Source: Micromonospora parathelypteridis (GTDB lineage Bacteria; Actinomycetota; Actinomycetes; Mycobacteriales; Micromonosporaceae). From it: DNA of 64,000 nucleotides. Of this stretch, positions 8,682 to 18,393 are shown in pieces; the stretch's first letter is position 1; every line of letters starts with the position of its first letter. The DNA lies in the NCBI RefSeq assembly GCF_014201145.1, contig NZ_JACHDP010000001.1, forward strand, positions 1,178,001-1,242,000. Reading direction: 5' to 3'. The notes under the pieces are model-generated. The model did not search any database, was not told where the DNA came from, and saw only the letters and a program-made list of their open reading frames with translations. The translations under genes were made by a program, and so were the position numbers.

Positions 8682-9829
8682 CAGGCGCCGGCCTTGGCGA
8701 GCCGGGCCTCGATCGCGTCGCCGAGGCGCTCGCGCAGCGGCTCCACCGGGATCTTGTTGATCAGCTCGGCGAAGAAGCCGCGGACCACCAGGCGGCGGGC
8801 TTCGCTCTCCGGGATGCCGCGCGCCATCAGGTAGAACAGCTGCTCGTCGTCGAAGCGGCCGGTCGCGCTGGCGTGACCGGCGCCGGCGATCTCGCCGGTC
8901 TCGATCTCCAGATTGGGTACGGAGTCCGCCCGCGCGCCGTCGGTGAGGAGCAGGTTCCGGTTGATCTCGTACGTGTCGGTGCCGGTCGCCTCGGCCCGGA
9001 TCAGCACGTCACCGATCCAGACGGTGTGCGCGTCCTCGCCCTGCAGCGCGCCCCGGTAGCCGACGTAGCTGCGGCAGTCCGGCACGGTGTGGTCGACCAG
9101 TTGCCGGTGCTCCAGGTGCTGGCCGGAGTCGGCGAAGTAGACGCCGTACAGCTCGGCCTCGCCACCCCGGCCGGTGTAGTCCACGCTGGTGAACTGCCGG
9201 ACCAGGTCGCCACCGAGGGTGACCTGGACGTGCACCACCCGGGCGTCGCGACCCAGCTTGATGTTGACGTGCTGCGCCTGCACCGCGTCCCCGGCCCAGT
9301 CCGCGACGGTGACCAGGGTCAGCTTCGCGCCGTCCGCGACCGTCACCTCGACGTTGTCGGCGAGCGTGGCCGAGCCCTCCTGGGAGAACACGACCGTGGC
9401 CTCCGCGAACCGACCCACCTGGACCTGGGTCCGGGCGAAGGCCAACTCCTCGGGGTACGCGCCCAGCAGCCGGACGACGACCGGCTCCGAGACCACCGCC
9501 TCGGGGGCCACCTCGACCAGCGCGACCCGCGCCGCCCCGCCGTGGGCCAGCGCGCTGATCCGGTCGGTCGGCAGCGGCGCGGGCGCGACACTGGCGTCGG
9601 TCGGGTCGACGAGCCGCACCGACACCCCGGCCGGCAGGTCCGGGTGCTCGACGGTGACGCCCCGGCCGGTGGCGGCCGAGGTGTCCGCCGTGGCCAGGCC
9701 ACGCAGGCGCTTGAGCGGGGTGAAGCGCCACTCCTCCTCCAGGCCGGTGAGGGCCGGGAAGTCAGCGACGTCGTACGAGCGCAGCGCCTGCGACTTGGTG
9801 CTGGGCGGCGCGGAAGCCTGGGTAGTCAT
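8681..9829 (-). CDS. sufD: SufD Fe-S assembly scaffold subunit
   Basis: A 382-residue protein with the SufB/SufD right-handed beta-helix core and the C-terminal family signature SEARRLVVRGFFAELINKIP. It pairs with SufB and SufC in the SufBC2D scaffold complex. The ATG at 9829 (MTTQASAPPS) has AAGGAAGAA directly upstream and is preferred over a longer frame. It lies 90 bp after sufB and overlaps the Rieske gene at its end. Confidence 0.96.
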   Translation of the reverse strand: MTTQASAPPSTKSQALRSYDVADFPALTGLEEEWRFTPLKRLRGLATADTSAATGRGVTVEHPDLPAGVSVRLVDPTDASVAPAPLPTDRISALAHGGAARVALVEVAPEAVVSEPVVVRLLGAYPEELAFARTQVQVGRFAEATVVFSQEGSATLADNVEVTVADGAKLTLVTVADWAGDAVQAQHVNIKLGRDARVVHVQVTLGGDLVRQFTSVDYTGRGGEAELYGVYFADSGQHLEHRQLVDHTVPDCRSYVGYRGALQGEDAHTVWIGDVLIRAEATGTDTYEINRNLLLTDGARADSVPNLEIETGEIAGAGHASATGRFDDEQLFYLMARGIPESEARRLVVRGFFAELINKIPVEPLRERLGDAIEARLAKAGA

Positions 9830-9919
9830 TTCTTCCTTGGTCTGTCTGTTCCGTGACGACGAGGTTGGGGCCTGGTGTGGCGGGCCGGCGTTTCGGCCCG
9901 CCACGCGGGAGCGGCGGCG

Positions 9920-11350
9920 TCAGCCGACCGCACCCTCCATCTGGAGCTCGATCAGGCGGTTGAGCTCCAGGGCGTACTCCATCGGGAGTTCCTTGGCGAT
10001 CGGCTCGATGAAGCCGCGCACGATCATGGCCATCGCCTCGTCCTCGCTCAGGCCCCGGCTCATCAGGTAGAAGAGCTGGTCGTCGCTGATCTTGGAGACG
10101 GTCGCCTCGTGCCCCATCGACACGTCGTCCTCGCGGATGTCGACGTACGGGTAGGTGTCCGAGCGGGAGATGGTGTCGACCAGCAGCGCGTCGCACTTGA
10201 CCGTGCTGCGGCTGTGGTGCGAACCCTCCAGCACCTGCACCAGACCGCGGTACGAGGTGCGGCCGCCGCCCCGGGCGATCGACTTCGACACGATGGTCGA
10301 GGAGGTGTGCGGCGCGGCGTGCACCATCTTGGCGCCGGCGTCCTGGTGCTGACCCTCGCCGGCCATCGCCACCGAGAGCACCTCGCCCTTGGCGTGCTCA
10401 CCGACCATGAAGACCGCCGGGTACTTCATGGTCACCTTGGAGCCGATGTTGCCGTCGACCCACTCCATGGTCGCACCCTCGTGGCAGACGGCGCGCTTGG
10501 TGACCAGGTTGTAGACGTTGTTCGACCAGTTCTGGATGGTCGTGTAGCGGCAACGCGCGTTCTTCTTGACGATGATCTCCACGACCGCGCTGTGCAGCGA
10601 GTCGGAGGAGTAGAGCGGCGCGGTGCAGCCCTCGACGTAGTGCACGTACGCACCCTCGTCGACGATGATCAGCGTCCGCTCGAACTGGCCCATGTTCTCC
10701 GTGTTGATCCGGAAGTAGGCCTGCAGCGGGATCTCCACGTGCACACCCTTCGGCACGTAGATGAACGAGCCACCGGACCACACGGAGGTGTTCAGGGCGG
10801 CGAACTTGTTGTCGCCCACCGGGATCACCGTGCCGAAGTACTCCTTGAAGACGTCCTCGTGCTCGCGCAGCGCCGTGTCGGTGTCCAGGAACAGGACACC
10901 CTGCTCCTCAAGGTCCTCGCGGATCTTGTGGTAGACGACCTCGGACTCGTACTGCGCGGCGACACCGGCGACCAGGCGCTGCTTCTCCGCCTCCGGGATG
11001 CCCAGCCGGTCGTAGGTGTTCTTGATGTCCTCGGGCAGGTCCTCCCAGCTGGTGGCCTGCTTCTCGGTCGACCGCACGAAGTACTTGATGTTGTCGAAGT
11101 CGATCCCGGTGAGGTCCGCGCCCCAGGCCGGCATCGGCTTGCGGCCGAACAGCCGCAGACCCTTCAGCCGCAGGTCGAGCATCCACGCCGGTTCGTTCTT
11201 CTTGGCCGAGATGTCCCGCACCACCGCCTCGTTGATGCCGCGCTGGGCGACCGCCCCGGCGGCGTCCGGGTCGGACCAGCCGTACTCGTACCGACCCAGG
11301 GCGGCAAGCTGCTCTTCCTGGGTCAGGGGCTGGACGATCTGCTCGGTCAT
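9920..11350 (-). CDS. sufB: SufB Fe-S assembly scaffold subunit
   Basis: A 476-residue scaffold protein on which nascent clusters form. Family features include [17 protein letters not shown] near the N-terminus, the [20 protein letters not shown] segment with the conserved cysteine, and the C-terminal [20 protein letters not shown]. Its ATG overlaps the sufR stop by four bases (ATGA), so the first structural gene is coupled to the regulator. Length is usual for SufB. Confidence 0.97.
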   Translation of the reverse strand: MTEQIVQPLTQEEQLAALGRYEYGWSDPDAAGAVAQRGINEAVVRDISAKKNEPAWMLDLRLKGLRLFGRKPMPAWGADLTGIDFDNIKYFVRSTEKQATSWEDLPEDIKNTYDRLGIPEAEKQRLVAGVAAQYESEVVYHKIREDLEEQGVLFLDTDTALREHEDVFKEYFGTVIPVGDNKFAALNTSVWSGGSFIYVPKGVHVEIPLQAYFRINTENMGQFERTLIIVDEGAYVHYVEGCTAPLYSSDSLHSAVVEIIVKKNARCRYTTIQNWSNNVYNLVTKRAVCHEGATMEWVDGNIGSKVTMKYPAVFMVGEHAKGEVLSVAMAGEGQHQDAGAKMVHAAPHTSSTIVSKSIARGGGRTSYRGLVQVLEGSHHSRSTVKCDALLVDTISRSDTYPYVDIREDDVSMGHEATVSKISDDQLFYLMSRGLSEDEAMAMIVRGFIEPIAKELPMEYALELNRLIELQMEGAVG

Positions 11351-12147
11351 CTATCTGTCCTCACAGTGGTGACGGGATTACCGGATTGAGCACGCCCCGG
11401 CTGGGTCGGAATGTGCGTGGTGCACACCCCGTCGCCGTGCGCGATGGTGGCCAGGCGCTGCACGTGGGTGCCGACCAGACGGGAAATGACCGCGGTCTCG
11501 GCCTCGCACAGCTGAGGGAACTCGGCGGCCACGTGCGCCACCGGGCAGTGATGCTGGCAGAGCTGACCGCCGGAGGCGATCGTGGTCGCGTTTGCAGCGT
11601 AACCCTCGGCGGTGAGCGCCGCGGCGAGTGCCTCGGCTCGCGCGAGAGGGTCGTCGCCGGCGTCCTCCATGGCCGCCCGACAGCGCGACTCCAGGGCGGA
11701 CACCTGCTCGGTGGCGAACGCCTCGACGGCGTCCGAGCCACCGCTGCGGGCGATCCACCGCAGCGCGGCGGTTGCCATGTTGTCGTAGTGATGGGTGCCA
11801 CAGCGGACCCGGCCGGCCTCGGTCAGCATGAACACCTTGGCCGGGCGCCCCCGACCGCGGCTGCCCTGCACGGTCTGCTCGCGGGCGTAGACGTCACCCT
11901 CGGCAAGCATCGCGTCCAGGTGCCGGCGGATCGCCGCCGGGCTGAGCCCGAGGGCCACGCCGAGCTGCGCGGCGGTGGTGGCCCCCCGCTCCAGCAGCAG
12001 TTGGGTGACCCGGTCGCGGGTGGAGATCTCGGCCGCCGTGGCGGCACCGAGCGCCGCCGACGTGGTCACGACGGGCGCGGACGCGGACGCGCCGACGGCC
12101 GGGACAGCCGTCGGCTGGTGCCCGGAGAGCGCCGCCGCGTTTTTCAC
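11347..12147 (-). CDS. sufR: SufR, Fe-S-sensing repressor of the suf operon
   Basis: A 266-residue winged-helix regulator. A low-complexity N-terminus of about 40 residues is followed by the DNA-binding domain ([20 protein letters not shown], about 57-76). The C-terminal sensor has Cys197, Cys201, Cys214 and Cys242 in [17 protein letters not shown] and GVCTTH, the cluster-binding set of actinobacterial SufR. When the cluster is lost, the repressor releases the operon. The GTG at 12147 is only 7 nt from a TAACGT box, so the transcript is probably leaderless. The gene overlaps sufB. Confidence 0.94.
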   Translation of the reverse strand: MKNAAALSGHQPTAVPAVGASASAPVVTTSAALGAATAAEISTRDRVTQLLLERGATTAAQLGVALGLSPAAIRRHLDAMLAEGDVYAREQTVQGSRGRGRPAKVFMLTEAGRVRCGTHHYDNMATAALRWIARSGGSDAVEAFATEQVSALESRCRAAMEDAGDDPLARAEALAAALTAEGYAANATTIASGGQLCQHHCPVAHVAAEFPQLCEAETAVISRLVGTHVQRLATIAHGDGVCTTHIPTQPGRAQSGNPVTTVRTDR

Positions 12148-12153
12148 AACGCC

Positions 12154-12169
12154 AACGTTACGTAATTAC
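12154..12169 (-). promoter_or_regulatory. sufR promoter with overlapping candidate SufR operator
   Basis: On the minus strand TAACGT (12155-12160) lies 7 nt before the sufR GTG, fitting a -10 box for a leaderless mRNA. Two perfect 8-bp palindromes, TTACGTAA (12158-12165) and GTAATTAC (12162-12169), overlap it. A repressor bound here would block its own promoter. Assignment to SufR is inference. Confidence 0.6.
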
Positions 12170-12250
12170 CCGGAGGGTCGCAAACCCGGGCCCCGGTGAT
12201 CCGAACCACCGAGCCGACGGAGTCGGACGAACCTCGATCACTACGGTGCG

Positions 12251-12256
12251 TAGGAT
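12251..12256 (+). promoter_or_regulatory. ctaA -10 box, leaderless
   Basis: TAGGAT ends 7 nt before the GTG start of ctaA and there is no Shine-Dalgarno sequence, as in other leaderless genes of this window. Confidence 0.6.
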
Positions 12257-12263
12257 TTGCGCC

Positions 12264-13211
12264 GTGAACCGAATCACCCGTCCGGTCTCCGGCACCCTGC
12301 TGCGCCGCCTCGCGCTCGCCTCGATCATCGCGAACGTGGGCATCGTCGTCACCGGCGGGGCCGTCCGGTTGACCGCCTCCGGCCTCGGCTGCCCCACCTG
12401 GCCCAGTTGCACCGACGATTCGTACGTCACCACACCCGAGATGGGTGTGTACGGGGTGATCGAGTTCAGCAACCGGATGCTGACCTTCGTAGTGGGCCTG
12501 ATCGCTCTGGCCACCGTGTTGGCGGTGCTGGCGCACCGGCCGCGCCGACCGGGGCTGCTGGGGCTGTCCGTCGCGGTCTTCCTGGGCATCCCCGCCCAGG
12601 GCGTGGTCGGCGGCATCACCGTGCTCACCAACCTCAACCCGTGGGTGGTCGGGCTGCACTTCCTCGCCTCGATGGCCGTGATCGCCGCCGCGTACGCCCT
12701 CTGGCGGCGCATCGGCGACCCGGACGGCCCGACCGTGGCCGTGGTGCCCACACCGCTGCGCGCGCTGGCCCGGATCACCACCGGCGTCGGCGTCGCGGTG
12801 CTGGTCTTCGGCACCTGGGTCACCGGCAGCGGCCCGCACGCTGGCGACCATGGCGCGGCCCGCAACGGCCTGGACCCCGAGTCGATCTCGCAGGTGCACG
12901 CGGACGGCGTCTTCCTGCTGATCGGCCTCTCGGTGGCGCTGATCTTCGCGTTCCGCGCCGTCGGAGCGCAGCGGGCCACCCGTGCCGCGATCGTCCTGGT
13001 CGCCGTGGAGCTGGGTCAGGGCGTGATCGGCTTCGTGCAGTACTTCACCCACGTGCCCGCGCTCCTGGTCGGCGCGCACATGCTCGGCGCCTGCCTGGTG
13101 CTGCTGGCCACCCTGTCGGTGCAGTGGTCGACCCGCGAGCGCCGTCCGGTCGCCCCGGCACCCGCGACCACCCCGGCCGACGACGCCGCACCCGTCCCGG
13201 TCACCGCCTGA
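12264..13211 (+). CDS. ctaA: Heme A synthase, CtaA/Cox15 family
   Basis: A 315-residue membrane protein that oxidises the C8 methyl of heme O to give heme A for cytochrome c oxidase. About eight hydrophobic helices are visible. Family features are GGAVRLTASGLGCPTWPSC near the N-terminus with the conserved cysteine pair, EFSNRMLT, and later histidines in LHFLASM, QVHADG and GAHMLG. The GTG at 12264 is chosen because a TAGGAT box lies 7 nt upstream. It is divergent from sufR and shares a 116-bp regulatory gap with it. ctaB lies about 2 kb downstream on the other strand. Confidence 0.95.
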   Translation: MNRITRPVSGTLLRRLALASIIANVGIVVTGGAVRLTASGLGCPTWPSCTDDSYVTTPEMGVYGVIEFSNRMLTFVVGLIALATVLAVLAHRPRRPGLLGLSVAVFLGIPAQGVVGGITVLTNLNPWVVGLHFLASMAVIAAAYALWRRIGDPDGPTVAVVPTPLRALARITTGVGVAVLVFGTWVTGSGPHAGDHGAARNGLDPESISQVHADGVFLLIGLSVALIFAFRAVGAQRATRAAIVLVAVELGQGVIGFVQYFTHVPALLVGAHMLGACLVLLATLSVQWSTRERRPVAPAPATTPADDAAPVPVTA

Positions 13212-13216
13212 CGCCA

Positions 13217-13293
13217 CCGCGCCCCGCGCCCCGCGCCCCGCGCCCCGCGCCCCGCGCCCCGCGCCCCGCGCCCCGCGCCCCGCGCCCCGCGCC
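13217..13293. repeat. Heptamer tandem array CCGCGCC (11 units)
   Basis: Eleven perfect CCGCGCC units run without interruption and abut the palindrome at 13294. The unit differs from the array at 4933 by one base (G for A), and each array is internally homogeneous. It begins 6 bp after the ctaA stop codon. Confidence 0.95.
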
Positions 13294-13369
13294 AAGATCG
13301 TGCTCGATCCAGGAAGTAGTGCGGTCCGGCACGCGGGACACCACTACATCCAGGATGTTGCGCGATCTT
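13294..13369. repeat. 76-bp palindromic element (family A, copy 2)
   Basis: Same length and the same end sequences as the copy at 5065-5140, with six substitutions. The halves are imperfectly complementary. Being between convergent ctaA and the ATP-grasp gene it could act as a terminator. The rest of this gap (13370-13454) shows nothing recognisable. Confidence 0.88.
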
Positions 13370-13454
13370 GCGCAGGAGGCAAGTCGGCGCGGGGCAGCGT
13401 CGCGCGGATCGTGGAGCCGGCGACCGCCGTCGCCCGGCAGAACGCCGGCGTGGG

Positions 13455-14375
13455 TCAGGTGCGGCGGGCCAGGTGGGTGGTGATCGCGGCGGCGAGACGG
13501 TCCGGGGCTCCGTCGGCGTACCCGATGAAGAGTGACGGCTCGGTCAGCTCCAGCTCGACCAGGACCGGCTCGCCGTCCGGGCCGGGGATCAGGTCGACCC
13601 GGGCGTAGAGCAGCTGCCGCGTGCCGCCAGGAACCGCGGCGAGGGTCTTCTCGGCCACCGCCAGCTGTTCGGGTCGGGCGGTGCGGGCGGTGATCGCCTC
13701 GGTCTTGTAGAGCCCGTCCGGGCCGAGGTCCGGCCCGGTCAGCATCGGGCCCTTGCGGATCGCGTGGCTGAACGTGAGCCCGTCCGGGCCGGCCAGGAAG
13801 AGCAGTGCCGTCTCGCCCTCGGTGTCGACGGCGCGCAGGTACGGCTGGACCATGGTCACCCGGCCGGCGTCGGAGAGCCGGCGGACGTGTGCCACGGCCA
13901 GGTCCCGGTGTTCCGGGTCGGCCAGGTCGTAGCGGCCGGTGTCCTGACTGCCGGCGCTGACCGAGGGCTTGAGCACGTACTCGCCGGTCTCGGCGGGTGG
14001 CTGCCAACTCTCCCCCGGCTCGACCCACGACGTCGGTACGGTCGGCACTCCGGTGGCGCTCAACTCGGCGAGGTAACGCTTGTCGGTGTTCCAGCGAACC
14101 ACGTCGGCCGGGTTGACCAGCGCCGCGACGGATGCCGCCCAGGCGACGAACTCGTCGCGGCGCAACGCGTAGTCCCAGGGTGAGCGGAGCACGACCAGGT
14201 CGTAGGAGGACCAGTCGACGTCGGGGTCGTCCCAGACCGGCGTCTCGACCGCGATGCCACGGGCGGAGAGCGGGGCGAGGACGAGCCGGTCGTCCGGGTC
14301 GAGGTCGACCAGGTCGGCACAGGTGACGAGAGCGACCCGGGGTTCCCCCCGGGTCGACTTGTGGTGGGTGGTCAA
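13455..14375 (-). CDS. ATP-grasp domain protein, unknown substrate
   Basis: A 306-residue ATP-grasp ligase-like protein. The N-terminal preATP-grasp region reads VALVTCADLVDLDPDD, followed by VVLRSPWDY. The grasp domain has the nucleotide lysine in EYVLKPSVSAGSQDT and metal-site residues near LYARVDLIPGPDG and LVELELTEPSLF. Relatives include RimK-like and DcsG-like ligases that join carboxylates to amines. The start is a TTG at 14375, 13 bp after the stop of the upstream gene, so the two are probably co-transcribed. It has no signal peptide. The start codon is the least certain part. Confidence 0.85.
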   Translation of the reverse strand: MTTHHKSTRGEPRVALVTCADLVDLDPDDRLVLAPLSARGIAVETPVWDDPDVDWSSYDLVVLRSPWDYALRRDEFVAWAASVAALVNPADVVRWNTDKRYLAELSATGVPTVPTSWVEPGESWQPPAETGEYVLKPSVSAGSQDTGRYDLADPEHRDLAVAHVRRLSDAGRVTMVQPYLRAVDTEGETALLFLAGPDGLTFSHAIRKGPMLTGPDLGPDGLYKTEAITARTARPEQLAVAEKTLAAVPGGTRQLLYARVDLIPGPDGEPVLVELELTEPSLFIGYADGAPDRLAAAITTHLARRT

Positions 14376-14388
14376 TTCAGCTGTCTAT

Positions 14389-14724
14389 TCAGCGGGCCAT
14401 CGTGCGCCGGGCCATCGACCGCCACAGGTCGTTGCTCGGACGCATCTGGTCCATCAGTTCACGCTCCCAGGCGTTCTCGACGGTGACTCCCGCCTTGGCG
14501 CACGCCTCCCGCGCGGCGACGGTGTCGTCGGCGAACTGGTCGCCCCACTCACCGTCGGAACCCACGAGGACGATTCGCGCGCCACGCTTGCCGACGTACT
14601 CGATGACCGCCTTCGCGCCGCCGTGTCCGGCGGCGAACGCCTTGAGGCCCGCGACCAGGCCGTGGGGCGCCTGCTCGCCGGCGGTCTGCTCGGCCGTCAG
14701 CGTCGTATCGGAACCATCTGCCAT
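14389..14724 (-). CDS. Conserved hypothetical protein (111 aa)
   Basis: A small soluble protein that I do not assign to a family. An acidic N-terminus (MADGSDTTLTAEQ) is followed by one compact alpha/beta domain: a Gly-rich helix (FAAGHGGAKAVIEYVG), a strand (ARIVLVGSDG), then WGDQFADDTVAAREACAKAGVTVE and a basic C-terminus (RSMARRTMAR). The GDQFADDTV stretch suggests a Rossmann-like half but no catalytic motif is clear. The ATG at 14724 is favoured over upstream in-frame codons, which lie in AT-richer non-coding sequence. It probably forms an operon with the ATP-grasp gene. Confidence 0.7.
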   Translation of the reverse strand: MADGSDTTLTAEQTAGEQAPHGLVAGLKAFAAGHGGAKAVIEYVGKRGARIVLVGSDGEWGDQFADDTVAAREACAKAGVTVENAWERELMDQMRPSNDLWRSMARRTMAR

Positions 14725-15023
14725 GACGCGAAGCCTAAGCAGAGTTGCACCCCACCGGGCGAGAACCATGAACCTTTTGTGATGCCAATTACTCAAGGGT
14801 TTAAGGATGACCACAGGTTTGCTGTCCGGTTTTATCCGGACTTTCCAGGTCAAAGCACGCTGCCAAACCGGCGCCCAACCGTCGCAGGTTGAGCCGATCC
14901 GACTCATGTCGAAAGTTACTCTGATGTGACGTTAAACCCGGACAACTCATCCATGGCCATGATTAGTCAGGAGATCACCGGCACGGGCTCGGCGTACCGG
15001 CGGAGCCGCGGGACGGGAACGGG
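14725..15023. other. AT-richer intergenic region with small hairpin
   Basis: 299 bp between ctaB and the unknown minus-strand gene, markedly less GC-rich than its surroundings. It contains a perfect 6-bp stem GTCCGG/CCGGAC (14824-14841) with loop TTTTAT, and short AT stretches that could hold the promoter of the 14724 gene. I see no gene or RNA motif. Confidence 0.5.
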
Positions 15024-15974
15024 TCAGATCAGCGCGTCGAGCGCGACAGCCACGAACACGATCGTCAGGTACGTCGTCGACCAGTGGAACAGCCGCATCG
15101 GCTTGACCGCCTCGCCGCGCGTCGCGCGCCGGCAGAGTCGGTGCGCCTCGACCACGAAGATGGCGCCCACCACCAGGGTCGGCACGCCGTAGATCGCGCT
15201 GAGCCCCAGCGGCCAGACAGCCAGGGAGGTGAGCACGGTGAGCCACGCGAAGATCAGGATCTCGGCGTTCACCCGCCGGGTCGAGGCCACCACCGGCAGC
15301 ATCGGAATGCCGGCCCGCGCGTAGTCGTCCTTGTACTTCATGGCGAGGGGGTAGAAGTGCGGCATCTGCCAGAAGAAGACCACCGCGAAGAGCCCCCAGG
15401 CGGCCGGCGCAAGTGAGCCGGTCACCGCCGCCCACCCGATCAGCACCGGGGCCGCCCCGCAGGCGCCGCCCCAGAAGGTGTTCGCCGGCGTGGACCGCTT
15501 GAGCCACAGGGTGTAGACGAGGTCGTAGTAGGCGATCGCCGCGAGGGTCAGGCCGGCGGCCAGCAGGTTGGTGAACGCCGCCATCAGGGCGACCGACACC
15601 GCCGCCAGCACCAGACCGAAGATCAGCGCGTTCCGTGGCGACACGGTGTGCGCCGGCAGCGGGCGACGCTTGGTACGCCGCATCAACTGGTCGATGTCCC
15701 GGTCGATGTAGCAGTTGAGCACGCTGGCCGCGCCCGCGGCGAGCGAACCGCCGATCAGCACGACGGCCATCAGCCACAGCGACGGAAGCCCGCGGTCGGC
15801 GAGCATCATCGCCGGGATGGTGGTGACCAACAGCAACTCGACGATCCGCGGCTTGGTGAGCGCCACGTACGCCATGAGGACCGCGCGTACGTCCCGCCGG
15901 GCCACCGGTCCCTCGGCCGCCCGCGCCGGATGCCCGGCCGGGTTGCTCGCGGGGCGCTCGGTGATCATGCTCAC
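15024..15974 (-). CDS. ctaB: Heme O synthase, protoheme IX farnesyltransferase CtaB
   Basis: A 316-residue UbiA-family prenyltransferase that adds farnesyl to heme B. About nine membrane helices are visible. The first Asp-rich motif appears as [20 protein letters not shown] and the second loop as [14 protein letters not shown]. The GTG at 15974 has GGTGG seven bases upstream; an ATG two codons later is the alternative. It is divergent from tkt, and a TAGTGT box at 16049-16054 may be its promoter. It supplies the substrate of CtaA, encoded nearby. Confidence 0.94.
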   Translation of the reverse strand: MSMITERPASNPAGHPARAAEGPVARRDVRAVLMAYVALTKPRIVELLLVTTIPAMMLADRGLPSLWLMAVVLIGGSLAAGAASVLNCYIDRDIDQLMRRTKRRPLPAHTVSPRNALIFGLVLAAVSVALMAAFTNLLAAGLTLAAIAYYDLVYTLWLKRSTPANTFWGGACGAAPVLIGWAAVTGSLAPAAWGLFAVVFFWQMPHFYPLAMKYKDDYARAGIPMLPVVASTRRVNAEILIFAWLTVLTSLAVWPLGLSAIYGVPTLVVGAIFVVEAHRLCRRATRGEAVKPMRLFHWSTTYLTIVFVAVALDALI

Positions 15975-16190
15975 GGATTGCCACCTTCCGGCATCGGCAC
16001 GGGGAGATCGGATCGGTCGGGACCACTCGGGTCCGCATACCGACCCACACACTACGCGTCGTCGTTTTGGCTGCCCGGCCGACCCGACAACGGTGCGGGC
16101 CGTCACACCACCGGGTTGAACCGGGCATTCGAATGGTCACGTAGCGCACACCATGCAGAGATCCCTGGGCGCACGTTTAGGCACGCTCGA

Positions 16191-16196
16191 TAGGGT
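16191..16196 (+). promoter_or_regulatory. Possible tkt -10 box
   Basis: TAGGGT lies 43 bp before the tkt GTG and would give a leader of about 37 nt that includes GAGGAG. Confidence 0.4.
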
Positions 16197-16239
16197 CACC
16201 AGTGAGGGTTCCGCCCATCTGCCGAGGAGCACAACCATC

Positions 16240-18378
16240 GTGGCTGCCAAACGACCCGAGCACTCCGCACTGAACTGGTCCGACCTCGATCGCCGGGCCG
16301 TCGATACCGTCCGCGTGCTGGCCATGGATGCCGTGGAGAAATCCGGCAACGGCCACCCGGGCACCGCGATGAGCCTCGCGCCCGCGGCGTACCTCCTCTT
16401 CAACCGCGTCATGCGGCACAACCCGGCCGACCCGAACTGGCCCGGCCGGGACCGGTTCGTGCTCTCCGCCGGGCACTCGAGCCTCACTCTCTACATCCAG
16501 CTGTTCCTGTCCGGCTACCCGCTGAGCCTGGAAGACCTCAAGTCGCTGCGGCAGTGGGGTTCGCAGACTCCGGGTCACCCCGAGCACGGGCACACCCCGG
16601 GCGTGGAGACCACCACCGGCCCGCTCGGGCAGGGCCTGGGCAACGCGGTCGGCATGGCGATGGCGGCCCGCCGCGAGCGCGGCCTGTTCGACCCGGAGGC
16701 CGAGCCGGGCGCGTCGGTCTTCGACCACGACATCTGGTGCATCGTCTCCGACGGCGACATCGAGGAGGGCATCAGCCACGAGGTCAGTGCCCTCGCCGGG
16801 CACCAGCAGCTGGGCAACCTCACGGTGATCTACGACGACAACGAGATCTCGATCGAGGACGACACCCGGATCGCCAAGAGCGAGGACGTGGCCGCCCGCT
16901 ACGAGGCGTACGGCTGGCACGTGCAGACCGTCGACTGGCGCACCGGGGACGCCGACCAGGGCGACTACCACGAGGACGCCGAGGCCCTGCACGGCGCGCT
17001 GCTGGCCGCCAAGGCGGAGACCGGACGCCCCTCCTTCATCGCGCTGCGCACCATCATCGGCTGGCCCGCGCCCAACAAGAAGAACACCGGCAAGATCCAC
17101 GGTTCGGCGCTCGGCGCCGACGAGGTGAAGGCCACCAAGCGGATCCTCGACTTCGACCCGGAGCAGACCTTCCAGGTCGACACGGAGGTGCTCGGCCACG
17201 CCCGCACGGTGATGAGCCGCGGCTCCGACGCGCAGCAGGAGTGGACCGCCGCGTTCGACGCCTGGAAGAAGGCCAACCCGGAGCGCACGGCGCTCTACGA
17301 GCGGATGGCTGGCCGGGTGCTGCCGGACGGCTGGACCAACGCGCTGCCGGTCTTCCCCGCCGACGCCAAGGGCGTGGCCACCCGGGCCGCCTCCGGCAAG
17401 GTGCTGGAGGCTCTCGCGCCGGTGCTGCCGGAGCTGTGGGGTGGTTCGGCCGACCTGGCCGAGAGCAACAACACCACCATGAAGGGCGAGCCGTCGTTCA
17501 TCCCGGCCGCGCACGCCACCAAGGACTTCCCCGGTCACGAGTACGGCCGCACGCTGCACTTCGGCATCCGTGAGCACGGCATGGGCGCGATCCTCAACGG
17601 CATCGCGCTGCACGGCGGCACCCGCCCGTACGGGGGCACGTTCCTGGTGTTCAGCGACTACATGCGCCCGTCGGTCCGGCTGGCCGCGCTGATGCAGCTG
17701 CCGGTCACCTACGTGTGGACGCACGACTCGATCGGCCTCGGCGAGGACGGCCCGACCCACCAGCCGGTGGAGCACCTGACCGCGCTGCGCGCCATCCCGG
17801 GCCTCGACGTGGTCCGCCCGGCCGACGCCAACGAGACCGCCTGGGCCTGGCGGCAGGCGCTGGAGCACACCGACCGTCCGACCGCCATGGCGCTGAGCCG
17901 CCAGGCGCTGCCGACCGTGGACCGGAGTGTCCTGGGCGGTGCCGAGGGGGTCGTCAAGGGCGGCTACGTGCTGGCCGAGGCGTCCAACGGCAAGCCGCAG
18001 GTGATCATCGTGGGCACGGGCTCCGAGGTGCAGCTCTGCCTGACCGCCCGGGAGCGGTTGGAGGCCGACGGCACCCCCACCCGGGTCGTGTCGATGCCCT
18101 GCCAGGAGTGGTTCTACGAGCAGGACGAGGCGTACCGGGAGTCGGTGCTCCCCCGCGGGGTAAAGGCACGGGTGAGCGTGGAGGCGGGCATCGCGATGTC
18201 CTGGCGCGGCATCGTCGGCGACCTCGGCGAGAGCGTCAGCCTGGAGCACTACGGCGCGAGTGCCCCGTACACCGTGCTCCTGGAGCAGTTCGGGTTCACT
18301 CCCGACCGGATCGTGGCGGCGGCGCACGCCTCGCTGGCCCGGGTGGGCGACATCACCGGTTTCACGACCGGCAACTGA
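16240..18378 (+). CDS. tkt: Transketolase
   Basis: A 712-residue thiamine-diphosphate enzyme of the non-oxidative pentose phosphate pathway that moves two-carbon units between sugar phosphates. Motifs include KSGNGHPGTAMSLAP, the ThDP/metal site VSDGDIEEGISHE with NLTVIYDDNEISIE, and the pyrimidine-domain GLGEDGPTHQPVEHL. The GTG at 16240 has GAGGAG nine bases upstream. It heads a tightly spaced set tkt-tal-pgi-zwf-opcA-pgl. Confidence 0.97.
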   Translation: MAAKRPEHSALNWSDLDRRAVDTVRVLAMDAVEKSGNGHPGTAMSLAPAAYLLFNRVMRHNPADPNWPGRDRFVLSAGHSSLTLYIQLFLSGYPLSLEDLKSLRQWGSQTPGHPEHGHTPGVETTTGPLGQGLGNAVGMAMAARRERGLFDPEAEPGASVFDHDIWCIVSDGDIEEGISHEVSALAGHQQLGNLTVIYDDNEISIEDDTRIAKSEDVAARYEAYGWHVQTVDWRTGDADQGDYHEDAEALHGALLAAKAETGRPSFIALRTIIGWPAPNKKNTGKIHGSALGADEVKATKRILDFDPEQTFQVDTEVLGHARTVMSRGSDAQQEWTAAFDAWKKANPERTALYERMAGRVLPDGWTNALPVFPADAKGVATRAASGKVLEALAPVLPELWGGSADLAESNNTTMKGEPSFIPAAHATKDFPGHEYGRTLHFGIREHGMGAILNGIALHGGTRPYGGTFLVFSDYMRPSVRLAALMQLPVTYVWTHDSIGLGEDGPTHQPVEHLTALRAIPGLDVVRPADANETAWAWRQALEHTDRPTAMALSRQALPTVDRSVLGGAEGVVKGGYVLAEASNGKPQVIIVGTGSEVQLCLTARERLEADGTPTRVVSMPCQEWFYEQDEAYRESVLPRGVKARVSVEAGIAMSWRGIVGDLGESVSLEHYGASAPYTVLLEQFGFTPDRIVAAAHASLARVGDITGFTTGN

Positions 18379-18393
18379 GGGAGCGTGGACGGC

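Noticed and set aside
14725..15023. tRNA or small structured RNA in the AT-rich gap
   Set aside because: No cloverleaf arms or TTCRA loop; only a 6-bp hairpin is present.
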